Positions 7,965 to 16,876 of a stretch of 43,252 nt of DNA are shown here, piece by piece. The DNA is taken from positions 1 to 43,252 of the forward strand of contig CAAFQR010000097.1 in NCBI GenBank assembly GCA_900765165.1, given 5' to 3'. Source of the DNA: Veillonellaceae bacterium (lineage in GTDB: Bacteria; Bacillota; Negativicutes; Veillonellales; Veillonellaceae). A program made the position numbers and the translations under genes. Below the pieces are notes generated by a model that was given only the letters and a program-made list of their open reading frames with translations, was not told the origin of the DNA and did not search any database. The stretch's first letter is position 1. Each line of letters begins with the position of its first letter.

Positions 7965-10900
7965 ATGAGAGTACGATATCATGTGGTGCCTCGCAGTCAG
8001 ACGCAACCGGCAGTGCTGATTGAGTCAAAGGAACAACGAGTAGCCATACGAAATATGAGTGAGTCGGAAGCGCAATTTACAGCGCTGCGGCAGAAGCTGG
8101 CCGATTGGTACAGCACAAAGCATATTGATGTAACCTTTGCAACGGCTACAGGGGCGGCGGTCATCAATTATTGTGGCTCTGAAGCCATTCATGACCATAC
8201 GCTGGGTGAATATTACTACGCCGGCGGTTGTGGCGTCGGCGAACTTATCGAGGAATTGGAGCAGCGGCGCCGCGAGTTATTAGGGCCTATTGATGCGGTC
8301 GAAGAGTACGCCTATGGCACCGGCGTGGCCAATGCTGAATTTGATATTCCGGAAGAAGATTTCTTCGAGCCCTTTGATGACGGCGAAGATTTAAGCTTCT
8401 TCAATAACGAACCGGTCACATGCGACTATGTACCAACGCCGAAACCGGCACCGGAAACGGGCGGCTATGGCGGTGGTTATAGCGGCGGTGGCGGCAAGGG
8501 CGGCTACAGCGGTAAAGGCGGTGGCCGTCGTAAACGCGACGTAACGGACCCGGGCATGATTTTGGGGCCTGATTTCACAGGCGAAGCAGTAGCTATTAAC
8601 TCCGTTACCGACGGTGGTCGCGGCCTTATCTTTGAAGGCATCGTGAACGGCCTTGAAATGACGGAAACCAAGACGGGGAAAGCCATCATCAAGGGGAACG
8701 TGGTGGACGGCACGAACAGTATTCGCTTCAAGAAGTTCATGGATAACGTGGACGAAGGCAAGGCGCTGTTGAAATCACTGCAAGGTGCGAAGGGCGTTAT
8801 TGTCAAAGGCGATGTAGATTTCGATGACCGCTTCGAACGCGATTACGTATTGGATCTTCGCAGCGTGAAGGAATCGGCGAAGAAAACGAAACGCTCCGAA
8901 AGCCGCGACGACTCCCGCGTGGAACTTCATTTGCATACGAAGGTTAGCGACAAGGATGCTCTCGTATCGGTTAAGGAATTGTTGAACACCGTTGCCGATT
9001 GGGGCCATCCGGCCGTTGCCATTACGGACCACGGCGTGGTGCAGGCCTTCCCGGAAGCGCAGACCATTGCCGGCGAATTGAAACGTAAAGGCAAACATAT
9101 TAAGGTCATTTACGGCGTCGAAGGCTATTTGATTGAAAACGAAGAGTCCGACAAACGCTACCACATCATCATGTTGGCGCAGAACCTTATCGGCCTTCGC
9201 AACTTATATAAGATGGTTACCATTTCGCACTTGAAATACTTCAAGCGCCGGCCCCGTTTGCCTCGCGAGGTTATTGAAGAACACCGCGAAGGCATCATTA
9301 TCGGCTCTGCCTGTGAAGCCGGCGAATTGATGCAGGCCATCGTGCGCGGCGAGTCCTGGGACCGCTTGAAGGAAATTGCGTCCTTCTACGATTATTTGGA
9401 AATTCAGCCGCTGTGCAACAACGAATTCTTGGTGCGTAATAAAATCGTGCCGGACGAAGCCACCTTGGTTGAAATGAACAAAACCATCGTAGCTCTCGGC
9501 GAAGAGTTGAATCGCCCCGTTGTCGCTACCTGTGACGTTCATTACTTAAATCCGGAAGACAAGATTTATCGTGAAATCATGCTCACCGCGTCTGGCTTTA
9601 AGGACGCCAAATACCAGCCGGACTTACACTTACGTACGACCGATGAAATGCTGAAGGAATTCCAGTACTTAGGGGAAGACAAGGCGTACGAAGTGGTTGT
9701 TACGAACTCGCGGTTAATCAACGATAGAATCGAAGAATATGACCCGATTCCGAACGGCACGTATTCGCCGAAAATCGAAGGCGCCGAAAAAGAATTGGAA
9801 GACATGTGCTATAAGAAGGCGAAATCCATTTACGGTGACCCGCTGCCGGATGTAGTAGCGGAACGCCTTGATTATGAGCTGACCCGTATTATCGGCCACG
9901 GGTTCGCCGTGCTGTACTACATCGCTCATAAACTAGTAGGTAAGTCCTTATCCGACGGGTACTTGGTAGGTTCTCGAGGGTCCGTAGGTTCGTCCTTTGT
10001 AGCCACTATGGCGGATATTACGGAAGTAAATCCGTTGCCGCCGCACTATATTTGCCCGGAATGCAAGTACAGTGAATTCTACTTAAAAGGGGAATACGCC
10101 GGCGGCTTTGACTTGCCCCGTAAGAAATGCCCCAAATGCGGTGCCGACCTTCACACGAACGGTCACGATATTCCATTCGCAATTTTCATGGGTTTCAACG
10201 GCGACAAGGTTCCTGATATTGACTTGAACTTCTCCGGTGACTATCAGCCGAAGGCCCATAAGTACACAGAAGAATTGTTCGGTCGCGATAATGTATTCCG
10301 TGCCGGCACCATCGGTACCATTGCGGAAAAGACCGCTATCGGCTACGTTCGTAAATATGCAGAATTGAATGGCATTCAGGCCCGCCAAGGCTATTTGGAA
10401 TTCTTGGCCAAAGGCTTTACGGGCGTTAAGAACACCACCGGCCAGCATCCGGGCGGCATCATGGTTTGCCCGCGAGATATGGACGTGCACATGTTTACGC
10501 CGGTACAGTATCCGGCCAATAAAAAAGAAAGCGGCATCATAACGACCCACTTCGATTACCACTCCATCGAAGGCCGTATGACGAAGCTTGATATACTGGG
10601 TCATGATGATCCGACCATTATTCGTATGTTAGAAGACTTGACCGGCGTCAATGCGCAGACAATTCCCTTTGACGATGAAAAGACCTTGAGCCTGTTCTCG
10701 TCCACGGAAGCCTTAGGCTTAACACCGGAACAGCTCATGGGCGATAAGGTAGCTACACTGGCCGTGCCGGAATCCGGTACCGGCTTCGTACGGCGCATGC
10801 TGGAAGACTCGAAACCGAAGGTATTCTCCGATTTGGTACGTATTTCCGGTTTCTCCCATGGTACTAACGTATGGCTCGATAATGCCCAGACGTTGATTAA

Positions 10901-11669
10901 AGACGGTACCTGCAAGTTGAACGAAGCTATTTCCACCCGTGACGACGTTATGAACTATTTGATTCACCGTGACATTAAGCCGCTTACGTGCTTTAAGGTC
11001 ATGGAAAACGTTCGTAAAGGGAAGGGCATCGATAAGCTCAACAAACAGGGCGAAAAAGAAACAGATTATGAAGGCGAATTGCGGGCCGGCAATATTCCGG
11101 AATGGTTTATTGCATCGTGCAAGAAGATTTCCTACTTGTTCCCGCGTGCCCATGCGGTGGCGTACGTTATGATGGCTTTCCGCATTGCTTGGTTCAAGAT
11201 TAACTATCCGTTGGCATTCTACGCGGCGTACTTCTCCATTCGCGCCAAAGCCTTCGATTTGAAGATTATGTGTGCCGATTTGCAGACCCAGCGTGCTGAG
11301 TTTGACCGCATTAAGGCGCTGGACTATAAAGCAACGCCGAAGGATAAGGACATGCTGCGCGAACTGGAAGTATCCATGGAAATGGTACAGCGCGGTTATC
11401 ATTTCGAAACCGTAAGCCTTGAATACTCGAAGGCGCGTCATTTCAGTATTCATAATGGCGCCTTGCTGCCGCCGTTCACGGCCGTGGACAGCTTGGGCGA
11501 AAAGGTAGCCGATGCGATTGTGGCAGAACGGGAAAAACGACCGTTTACATCCATTAAGGACGTACAGCGTCGTTGTAAAATTTCCCAATCTATCTTAGAT
11601 ACTATGATTGAAATGAATTGCTTTGGCGATTTGCCGGATGATGAACAAATGAGCTTATTTGGTGCATAA
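7965..11669 (+). CDS. polC: PolC-type DNA polymerase III alpha subunit lacking the exonuclease insert
   Basis: Main replicative polymerase of Firmicutes. GAAAGGA precedes the ATG. The product has 1234 residues against roughly 1,430 in Bacillus. Order: N-terminal domain, a Gly-rich linker (about 164-187), OB fold, PHP domain starting RVELHLHTKVSD (about 318), a zinc-binding region with CPEC and CPKC (about 696-725), the palm with the catalytic PDIDLNFSG (about 750), fingers, and the C-terminal helix-hairpin-helix ending in QMSLFGA. In canonical PolC a DEDD proofreading exonuclease is inserted in the PHP domain after GVEGYL. Here GVEGYLIENEESDKRYHIIML runs straight on, so the exonuclease is absent, which accounts for the length difference. 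Proofreading, if present, must come from a separate protein. Confidence 0.95.
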   Translation: MRVRYHVVPRSQTQPAVLIESKEQRVAIRNMSESEAQFTALRQKLADWYSTKHIDVTFATATGAAVINYCGSEAIHDHTLGEYYYAGGCGVGELIEELEQRRRELLGPIDAVEEYAYGTGVANAEFDIPEEDFFEPFDDGEDLSFFNNEPVTCDYVPTPKPAPETGGYGGGYSGGGGKGGYSGKGGGRRKRDVTDPGMILGPDFTGEAVAINSVTDGGRGLIFEGIVNGLEMTETKTGKAIIKGNVVDGTNSIRFKKFMDNVDEGKALLKSLQGAKGVIVKGDVDFDDRFERDYVLDLRSVKESAKKTKRSESRDDSRVELHLHTKVSDKDALVSVKELLNTVADWGHPAVAITDHGVVQAFPEAQTIAGELKRKGKHIKVIYGVEGYLIENEESDKRYHIIMLAQNLIGLRNLYKMVTISHLKYFKRRPRLPREVIEEHREGIIIGSACEAGELMQAIVRGESWDRLKEIASFYDYLEIQPLCNNEFLVRNKIVPDEATLVEMNKTIVALGEELNRPVVATCDVHYLNPEDKIYREIMLTASGFKDAKYQPDLHLRTTDEMLKEFQYLGEDKAYEVVVTNSRLINDRIEEYDPIPNGTYSPKIEGAEKELEDMCYKKAKSIYGDPLPDVVAERLDYELTRIIGHGFAVLYYIAHKLVGKSLSDGYLVGSRGSVGSSFVATMADITEVNPLPPHYICPECKYSEFYLKGEYAGGFDLPRKKCPKCGADLHTNGHDIPFAIFMGFNGDKVPDIDLNFSGDYQPKAHKYTEELFGRDNVFRAGTIGTIAEKTAIGYVRKYAELNGIQARQGYLEFLAKGFTGVKNTTGQHPGGIMVCPRDMDVHMFTPVQYPANKKESGIITTHFDYHSIEGRMTKLDILGHDDPTIIRMLEDLTGVNAQTIPFDDEKTLSLFSSTEALGLTPEQLMGDKVATLAVPESGTGFVRRMLEDSKPKVFSDLVRISGFSHGTNVWLDNAQTLIKDGTCKLNEAISTRDDVMNYLIHRDIKPLTCFKVMENVRKGKGIDKLNKQGEKETDYEGELRAGNIPEWFIASCKKISYLFPRAHAVAYVMMAFRIAWFKINYPLAFYAAYFSIRAKAFDLKIMCADLQTQRAEFDRIKALDYKATPKDKDMLRELEVSMEMVQRGYHFETVSLEYSKARHFSIHNGALLPPFTAVDSLGEKVADAIVAEREKRPFTSIKDVQRRCKISQSILDTMIEMNCFGDLPDDEQMSLFGA

Positions 11670-11700
11670 TCAACGTATTATCGCCGAATTTACACAGGTA

Positions 11701-11782
11701 CCGCTGTTTTTGATAAGTAGGACTAACTAACAGCGGGCTGAATTTATAAGAGGGCGGGACCATATTGGTACAACGCCCTCTT
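11701..11782 (+). terminator. Two hairpins downstream of polC
   Basis: An 8-bp stem (11701-11708 with 11729-11736) is followed by a 9-bp stem (11748-11756 with 11774-11782). Neither is followed by a long T run, so termination efficiency is uncertain. They are the only stem-loops between polC and the kinase gene. Confidence 0.4.
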
Positions 11783-11929
11783 GTTATGCAAAAAATTAAT
11801 TAGTAATTTACATTCGTATACTATAAAATTAAAAGGTAAAACTAATTTTGAAAGCGTAGTACCGTTTAGGGGCTGCGCAACCGGCAATGCACAACGGCGT
11901 GCAGTGCTGGTAACACAGGAGGTAATGAA

Positions 11930-13486
11930 ATGACACTGGATGTGAAAAATCCTGTATGGATCGGGGTAGACGTAGGGACTACCGGCGTACGTGCGATGGC
12001 GTATACGGCGACGGGTCAGGTTGTTGCGTCAAGAGAAGCGTTTTATCCGCTCGAAACACCGCAGTACGACTGGGCAGAACAGAACCCGCAGCAGATTTAC
12101 GATGCTGTAGAAATGGTGGTGAAAGGAACTGTTGCTGAATTGCAATACAAGCTGGTTACGATTTCCGGCATTGCGTTGAGCACGGTAATGCACAGCTTCA
12201 TCCCTCAGGACGAAAGCTTCCAGCTGTTAGGCAATATGATTACCTGGGCTGACAGCCGCAGTGCGTCCATCGTTCGTCGTTTAGAACAGGACGCTACTTG
12301 TCGTGCGTTCTATCAGCGCACCGGTTGCCCGCTTCATGCATGCTATCCGCTGGCTAAGATTCAATGGGTGAAGGAAAACCAGCCGGAAATCTTTAGTCGC
12401 ATGAAACGCATTGGCTCTATTAAGGACTTTATGTTCCGCAACATGACCGGCGAATGGGTTACGGATAAATCCGTAGCCAGCAGCAGTGGTTTATATAATG
12501 CGCACAAGGAAGAATGGGATTCGGAAATCCTTGGCTTCTTAGGGATTACGGCGGACCAGCTGCCGCAGGTAGTGTCCACCACCTATAGTGCGCCGTTGTC
12601 TGTTGATGCGGCGTTGCGCCTTGGCTTACCGAGCGGTTTGCCTGTCGTAATCGGCGCTACGGACGGCGTTCTCGTAAATGTTGGCATCGGTGCCGTATCG
12701 GCTGGTCAGTTAAGCTGCACCATCGGTACTAGCGGCGCTATCCGTATGTTGACGGAAAAACCGCGTATGGACAAAGACGGCCGTACCTGGTGCTACAACT
12801 TGACCGATAACATGTGGGTTGCCGGCGGCGCTATCAACAACGGCGGCATTATCCTTCGTTGGATGCGCGACCGCATTTGTCACTTACATGGCGCCCAGAT
12901 GGAACAGCTCGATGTCGATCCGTACGACTTGATGACGATGAAAGCCCGTCATGTACCGGCTGGTTCCGGCGGATTGCTCTTGATGCCGTTCTTTACCGGT
13001 GAACGAGCACCGTACTGGAACTCTGATTTGCGTGGTGCCTTTGTAGGCTTGTCGCTTAACCACAGCCGTTCCTACATGATTCGCGCTACCATGGAAGGCG
13101 TATGCTACAGCTTGCTCTGCGTATTGCAGGCGTTGCGCGATTTCGAAGACGTAAAAGATATCCGCGTAAGTGGTAGCTTCACAAAATCTGAATTATGGCT
13201 TCAAATTATGGCTGATGTATTCAACGAATCCATTACCTTACCTAACAACAGCGAAGGCGCGTCCTTTGGGGCTGCCGTATTAGGCTTCATCTCCGATGGC
13301 ACGCTGAAAGATATTACCGACACCGCTTCTTTAGTTGTACCGAAGGAAATTTACACCCCGAAGGCCGCAACTCGAGAAGTGTATGATGAATTGTTCAGTA
13401 TTTATGAATCGTTGTATGTGCGGATGAAAGAGGATTTGGCTCGTCTGGTTAAGTTCCAGCAGTCCCATCCCTTCCATCAGTTGTAA
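11930..13486 (+). CDS. gntK: FGGY-family carbohydrate kinase, probably gluconokinase
   Basis: Phosphorylates a sugar or sugar acid with ATP in the cytoplasm; gluconate to 6-phosphogluconate is the likely reaction. AGGAGGT lies 6 nt before the ATG, giving 518 residues, normal for FGGY kinases. The N-terminal ATPase half starts WIGVDVGTTGVRAMAY, followed by ITWADSRS, which is typical of the Bacillus-type gluconokinases, and IGATDGVLVNVGIG. The second half has CTIGTSGAIR, GGAINNGGIILRW, FFTGERAPYWNSDLRGAF and SGSFTKSELWLQIMAD. The next gene, 18 nt downstream, is a GntP-type permease, which supports gluconate as substrate. Another aldonate is possible because FGGY specificity is hard to read from sequence. 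No linked regulator gene is visible. Confidence 0.8.
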   Translation: MTLDVKNPVWIGVDVGTTGVRAMAYTATGQVVASREAFYPLETPQYDWAEQNPQQIYDAVEMVVKGTVAELQYKLVTISGIALSTVMHSFIPQDESFQLLGNMITWADSRSASIVRRLEQDATCRAFYQRTGCPLHACYPLAKIQWVKENQPEIFSRMKRIGSIKDFMFRNMTGEWVTDKSVASSSGLYNAHKEEWDSEILGFLGITADQLPQVVSTTYSAPLSVDAALRLGLPSGLPVVIGATDGVLVNVGIGAVSAGQLSCTIGTSGAIRMLTEKPRMDKDGRTWCYNLTDNMWVAGGAINNGGIILRWMRDRICHLHGAQMEQLDVDPYDLMTMKARHVPAGSGGLLLMPFFTGERAPYWNSDLRGAFVGLSLNHSRSYMIRATMEGVCYSLLCVLQALRDFEDVKDIRVSGSFTKSELWLQIMADVFNESITLPNNSEGASFGAAVLGFISDGTLKDITDTASLVVPKEIYTPKAATREVYDELFSIYESLYVRMKEDLARLVKFQQSHPFHQL

Positions 13487-13504
13487 GAGAAAGGAGGAAT
13501 TCGT

Positions 13505-14827
13505 ATGCCGCTTATAATTTTGGCAATAGGCATTATTTTATTGTTCTTCTTAATTGTCAAAGTTAAAATGAACAGTTTCTTGTCGTTGATTTTGGTATGT
13601 ATTATCTTAGCCTTCGGCGAGGGCTTACCGGTAGACAAAATTTTCCCAACCATTCAAAAAGGCTTGGGTGCTACCTTAGGCGGTTTGACCATCGTAGTCG
13701 GTTTTGGCGCCATTCTTGGTAAATTAATGGCCGATAGCGGTGGGGCTCAGCGTATTGCGACGACACTTATCAACTTGTTTGGTCGTCAAAACGTAAAATG
13801 GGCTGTGTGTTTGACTGGTTTCGTAGTAGGTATTGCCTTGTTCTATGAAATCGGGTTCGTATTGTTGATTCCGTTGGTATTCACCATTGCCAAGGAAGCC
13901 GACATTCCGCTCTTGGAAGTAGGTATTCCGATGGCTGCGGCCTTGTCCGTAACGCACGGCTTCTTGCCGCCGCATCCGGGCCCGACGGCTATTTCCGTAA
14001 TCTTCAATGCCGATATCGGTAAAACCTTGATCTATGGTTTGATTATCGGTATTCCGACGGTTATCTTGGCCGGTCCGTTGCTGTACAACACAGTAAAAGA
14101 TATCAAGACCGACATTCCGGAAGGTCTTCACAATGATAAGCACTTTACGGATGAAGAAATGCCGTCCTTTACGAGCAGTATCTTAACGGCTTTGACGCCG
14201 GTATTCTTGATGGCCATCAGTGCTGTTGGTAAAATGATGCAGCTCCCGAAGAATGCACCGATTACGCATGTGCTTAACTTCATTGGCGATCCGAGCGTAG
14301 CGCTTACCATTTCCATTATCGTAGCGTTCTACACCTTCGGCTTTGCTCGTGGCAAGACCATGAAAGAAGTAATGGAAACGTCGGAAAAAGCCATCTTAAC
14401 CGTAGCGATGATTCTCTTCATCGTAGGTGCCGGTGGTGCCTTGAAGCAGGTCCTTATCGATAGCGGTGTAGGTAACTACATTGGCGAACTCGTAATGGGC
14501 GCAAACCTGTCGCCGTTGCTCTTAGCTTGGATTATCGCGTCGGTAATTCGTATTGCCGTAGGTTCTGCAACCGTAGCTGCGTTGACAGCCGGCGGTATCG
14601 TAGCTCCGTTAATCCCGTTGACCGGCGTTAGCCCGGAACTCATGGTATTGGCAGTAGGGGCCGGCAGCGTAATCTTCTCGCCGCCGAATGACCCGGGCTT
14701 CTGGCTCTTCAAAGAGTTCTTTGGCTTAACCGTTAAACAGACCGTCCGCACCTGGTGCGCCGTAGAAACAGTTATCGCTGTTTGCGGTTTGATTGGCGTA
14801 GAAGTATTGAATCTGTTTGTGAAATAA
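13505..14827 (+). CDS. gntP: GntP family gluconate/H+ symporter
   Basis: Integral membrane carrier that imports gluconate or a related sugar acid with protons. AAAGGAGG lies upstream of the ATG. The 440 residues form about 12-14 hydrophobic segments. Family features are visible: LGGLTIVVGFGAILGKLMADSGGA, FYEIGFVLLIPLVF, THGFLPPHPGPTAIS, GSATVAALTAGGIVAPL and SPPNDPGFWLFKEFF, which together are highly typical of GntP/Gnt permeases. It follows the sugar kinase as a two-gene uptake and phosphorylation unit and is closed by a strong terminator. The product 6-phosphogluconate would feed the pentose phosphate or Entner-Doudoroff route. Confidence 0.93.
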   Translation: MPLIILAIGIILLFFLIVKVKMNSFLSLILVCIILAFGEGLPVDKIFPTIQKGLGATLGGLTIVVGFGAILGKLMADSGGAQRIATTLINLFGRQNVKWAVCLTGFVVGIALFYEIGFVLLIPLVFTIAKEADIPLLEVGIPMAAALSVTHGFLPPHPGPTAISVIFNADIGKTLIYGLIIGIPTVILAGPLLYNTVKDIKTDIPEGLHNDKHFTDEEMPSFTSSILTALTPVFLMAISAVGKMMQLPKNAPITHVLNFIGDPSVALTISIIVAFYTFGFARGKTMKEVMETSEKAILTVAMILFIVGAGGALKQVLIDSGVGNYIGELVMGANLSPLLLAWIIASVIRIAVGSATVAALTAGGIVAPLIPLTGVSPELMVLAVGAGSVIFSPPNDPGFWLFKEFFGLTVKQTVRTWCAVETVIAVCGLIGVEVLNLFVK

Positions 14828-14858
14828 AAAACCGTAACTAACTGAACATCATCATAGA

Positions 14859-14898
14859 AGCTGTAAGATTGTGCAATGCATGGTCTTACAGCTTTTTT
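14859..14898 (+). terminator. Rho-independent terminator after gntP
   Basis: The perfect 11-bp stem AAGCTGTAAGA (14859-14869) with TCTTACAGCTT (14884-14894) has a 14-nt loop and a run of six T. It lies only a few bases before the first possible adhesin start codon. Confidence 0.9.
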
Positions 14899-14906
14899 GT
14901 ACATTT

Positions 14907-16874
14907 ATGGTAATTGTTATAGTTTTGTATACAGTTAACAAAGTATCGGCTGCTTTGCGGTTGTCTATCGCAGCGGCCTTAATGGTAGGTATAACGGGTT
15001 TAGCAACTAATGCTTCGGCAGCGACGTACACCTTGGTTGGTGGTACGGTAACCGGCACTGATGGTACGGCTATTGGCACCGGTTCGCAAACAGTGTCCGG
15101 TGTCTCTGTTGGCAACAGCGCCCAATCCTCAACCGGTGTTTCCGTTGGTAATGGCGCCAAAAGCGGAACATTTAATCCCTCAGGTACTAGTAACGCTGCT
15201 ACCGATTGGATTGGCACGGCAATCGGTGCCGGTGCCACAACGGACGGCGGTGTTTCTGTTGGTGCTAAGGCAACGTCAACGGATGCCGGTACGGCTCTTG
15301 GCTATAACGCATCGGCGTCGCACTATGGCGTTGCCATTGGTGCCAATGCCAAGGATTATGCAACCGGTGGTATCGCTATTGGCGGTGGCCTTTCCGGCGT
15401 TAGCTGGTCGAGGATTACCTATATGGATGTTTCGGATTTAGCCGGTCAGACTACCGATGGGACCTACGCTGTCGCCGGTCGAGATTCCATTGCGTTAGGC
15501 TATGCAACCAATAACCAAAACTCAGTTAATTCGTATTCCTTAGGTTCCTATACGACGACAATTGGTCTTAACAACATTGTGTTAGGCAATGGCCCGGGAC
15601 CTATTACCAGTGGCAATACGACTACATATCAGTCTTCCGTAGTCAGTGGTACCGATAATATCGTACTTGGTGTAACCAACAACGTACAAAGTGGTGCGTA
15701 CACAACAACCGGTTCGGCTTCTGCCGGTACCTTTAGCATTTCCTATGCGAATACCGATGATGTAAGCTCTAAAAACTTGGTATTAGGTGACAGTAACACC
15801 TTATATAAAGGCTCCGTACAAAATGCTATCGTCGGCGTTAGCAACGAAGTGGGTAGCAAATCCTATGCTGTGGGTATTGTAGGTAGCGATAACGTAGTTG
15901 GCTCCCAGAATACCGGCGATCAAAGCGGCCGTATCGTAATCGTTGGTAGTGACAACAACGTTGGCAATAATAACTTTAACATTCTGGATTGGGGTTCTTA
16001 TAACACCTTTGAAGACGGTGCAAACTCCGATATACAGAAGAGCCTTCGCGTCTGGGGTCACTACAACCATTTGTATGCGAATACGTCCAACAACGTTGTC
16101 ATCGGTGATGTGAACACCTACAATACAGGTGCTACGGATAACGTAACCTTAGGTAATTATAATACCTTTGCGGCAGCCGGCACTTCGACGACAGCTGCGA
16201 CGGGCAACTTTGTCTATGGGAATCATAATACCCTCAACGACGGCGTTGTGAATAACCTCATCATTGGTGACAGCAACACGTTGGCTACAAATGTAAAGAA
16301 TACCATAGCTATCACAAATGGCAACACCAACATCGGCGTAAGCAACTCCGTTTACTTAGGCAACAATGCGGATGTGTCTGCCGCTGAAATAACAACCTCC
16401 GCAGGGACCACAGCCTATAGTTCTGCCACGATCGGTGGTACTATGTTCTCCTTTGCCGGTGCCGGCAGTGACACCAACGGTGCCGTGTCAGTCGGTACGG
16501 TCGGTGGCGAACGACGCATCCAAAACGTAGCAGCGGGGTTAATTTCAACAGCATCGACTGATGCTATCAACGGCTCTCAGTTGTATAGCGTTATAAAGGC
16601 TTACCAGGCAGCGGATACCACGATGTCGAGCCAGATTACCAATATTATTAACAAACTGAACGCCGGCTTCACCATTACGGTGGATGGCAAGCAGGTGCAG
16701 GTCATCAATTGGGCGGACAGTTCGTCTAGCACGACGGATAGCTCCAGCTCTTCCAGCAGTTCGAGCAGCAGTTCCTCTACGAGTAGCACCAGCGGCTCGA
16801 CCTCCGGCACCAGCGGTACTGGTTCAACCAGCAGCACTTCGTCTACCACATTGCCGATGGCGGTGCAGCCGTAG
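14907..16874 (+). CDS. Trimeric autotransporter adhesin (YadA-like), 5' part of a split gene
   Basis: Surface-exposed passenger of a YadA-type adhesin. The ATG at 14907 is the first in-frame start after the gntP terminator, but no Shine-Dalgarno sequence is visible; a non-ATG start is possible. The N-terminus looks like a signal peptide with likely cleavage after ASA at residue 38. The head (about 39-530) has YadA-type repeats (GVSVGNSA, GVSVGNGA, GVAIGANA) and then a long block of variable units such as VVIGDVNTY, VTLGNYNTF and LIIGDSNTL. A neck motif (GGERRIQNVAAG, then DAINGSQLY) follows at about 533-563, then a short coiled coil and a Ser/Thr-rich stretch (about 605-648). The frame then ends in LPMAVQP and a stop. 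Head repeats and anchor continue in another frame just downstream, so this frame alone has no membrane anchor. Confidence 0.8.
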   Translation: MVIVIVLYTVNKVSAALRLSIAAALMVGITGLATNASAATYTLVGGTVTGTDGTAIGTGSQTVSGVSVGNSAQSSTGVSVGNGAKSGTFNPSGTSNAATDWIGTAIGAGATTDGGVSVGAKATSTDAGTALGYNASASHYGVAIGANAKDYATGGIAIGGGLSGVSWSRITYMDVSDLAGQTTDGTYAVAGRDSIALGYATNNQNSVNSYSLGSYTTTIGLNNIVLGNGPGPITSGNTTTYQSSVVSGTDNIVLGVTNNVQSGAYTTTGSASAGTFSISYANTDDVSSKNLVLGDSNTLYKGSVQNAIVGVSNEVGSKSYAVGIVGSDNVVGSQNTGDQSGRIVIVGSDNNVGNNNFNILDWGSYNTFEDGANSDIQKSLRVWGHYNHLYANTSNNVVIGDVNTYNTGATDNVTLGNYNTFAAAGTSTTAATGNFVYGNHNTLNDGVVNNLIIGDSNTLATNVKNTIAITNGNTNIGVSNSVYLGNNADVSAAEITTSAGTTAYSSATIGGTMFSFAGAGSDTNGAVSVGTVGGERRIQNVAAGLISTASTDAINGSQLYSVIKAYQAADTTMSSQITNIINKLNAGFTITVDGKQVQVINWADSSSSTTDSSSSSSSSSSSSSTSSTSGSTSGTSGTGSTSSTSSTTLPMAVQP

Positions 16875-16876
16875 CA

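Noticed and set aside
10719..11588. A 289-codon - strand frame inside polC
   Set aside because: Antisense shadow of the PolC fingers and C-terminal region, with no own signals.
16700..16874. Programmed -1 ribosomal frameshift in the adhesin
   Set aside because: No X XXY YYZ slippery heptamer and no strong downstream stem found at the junction; an indel explains it more simply.
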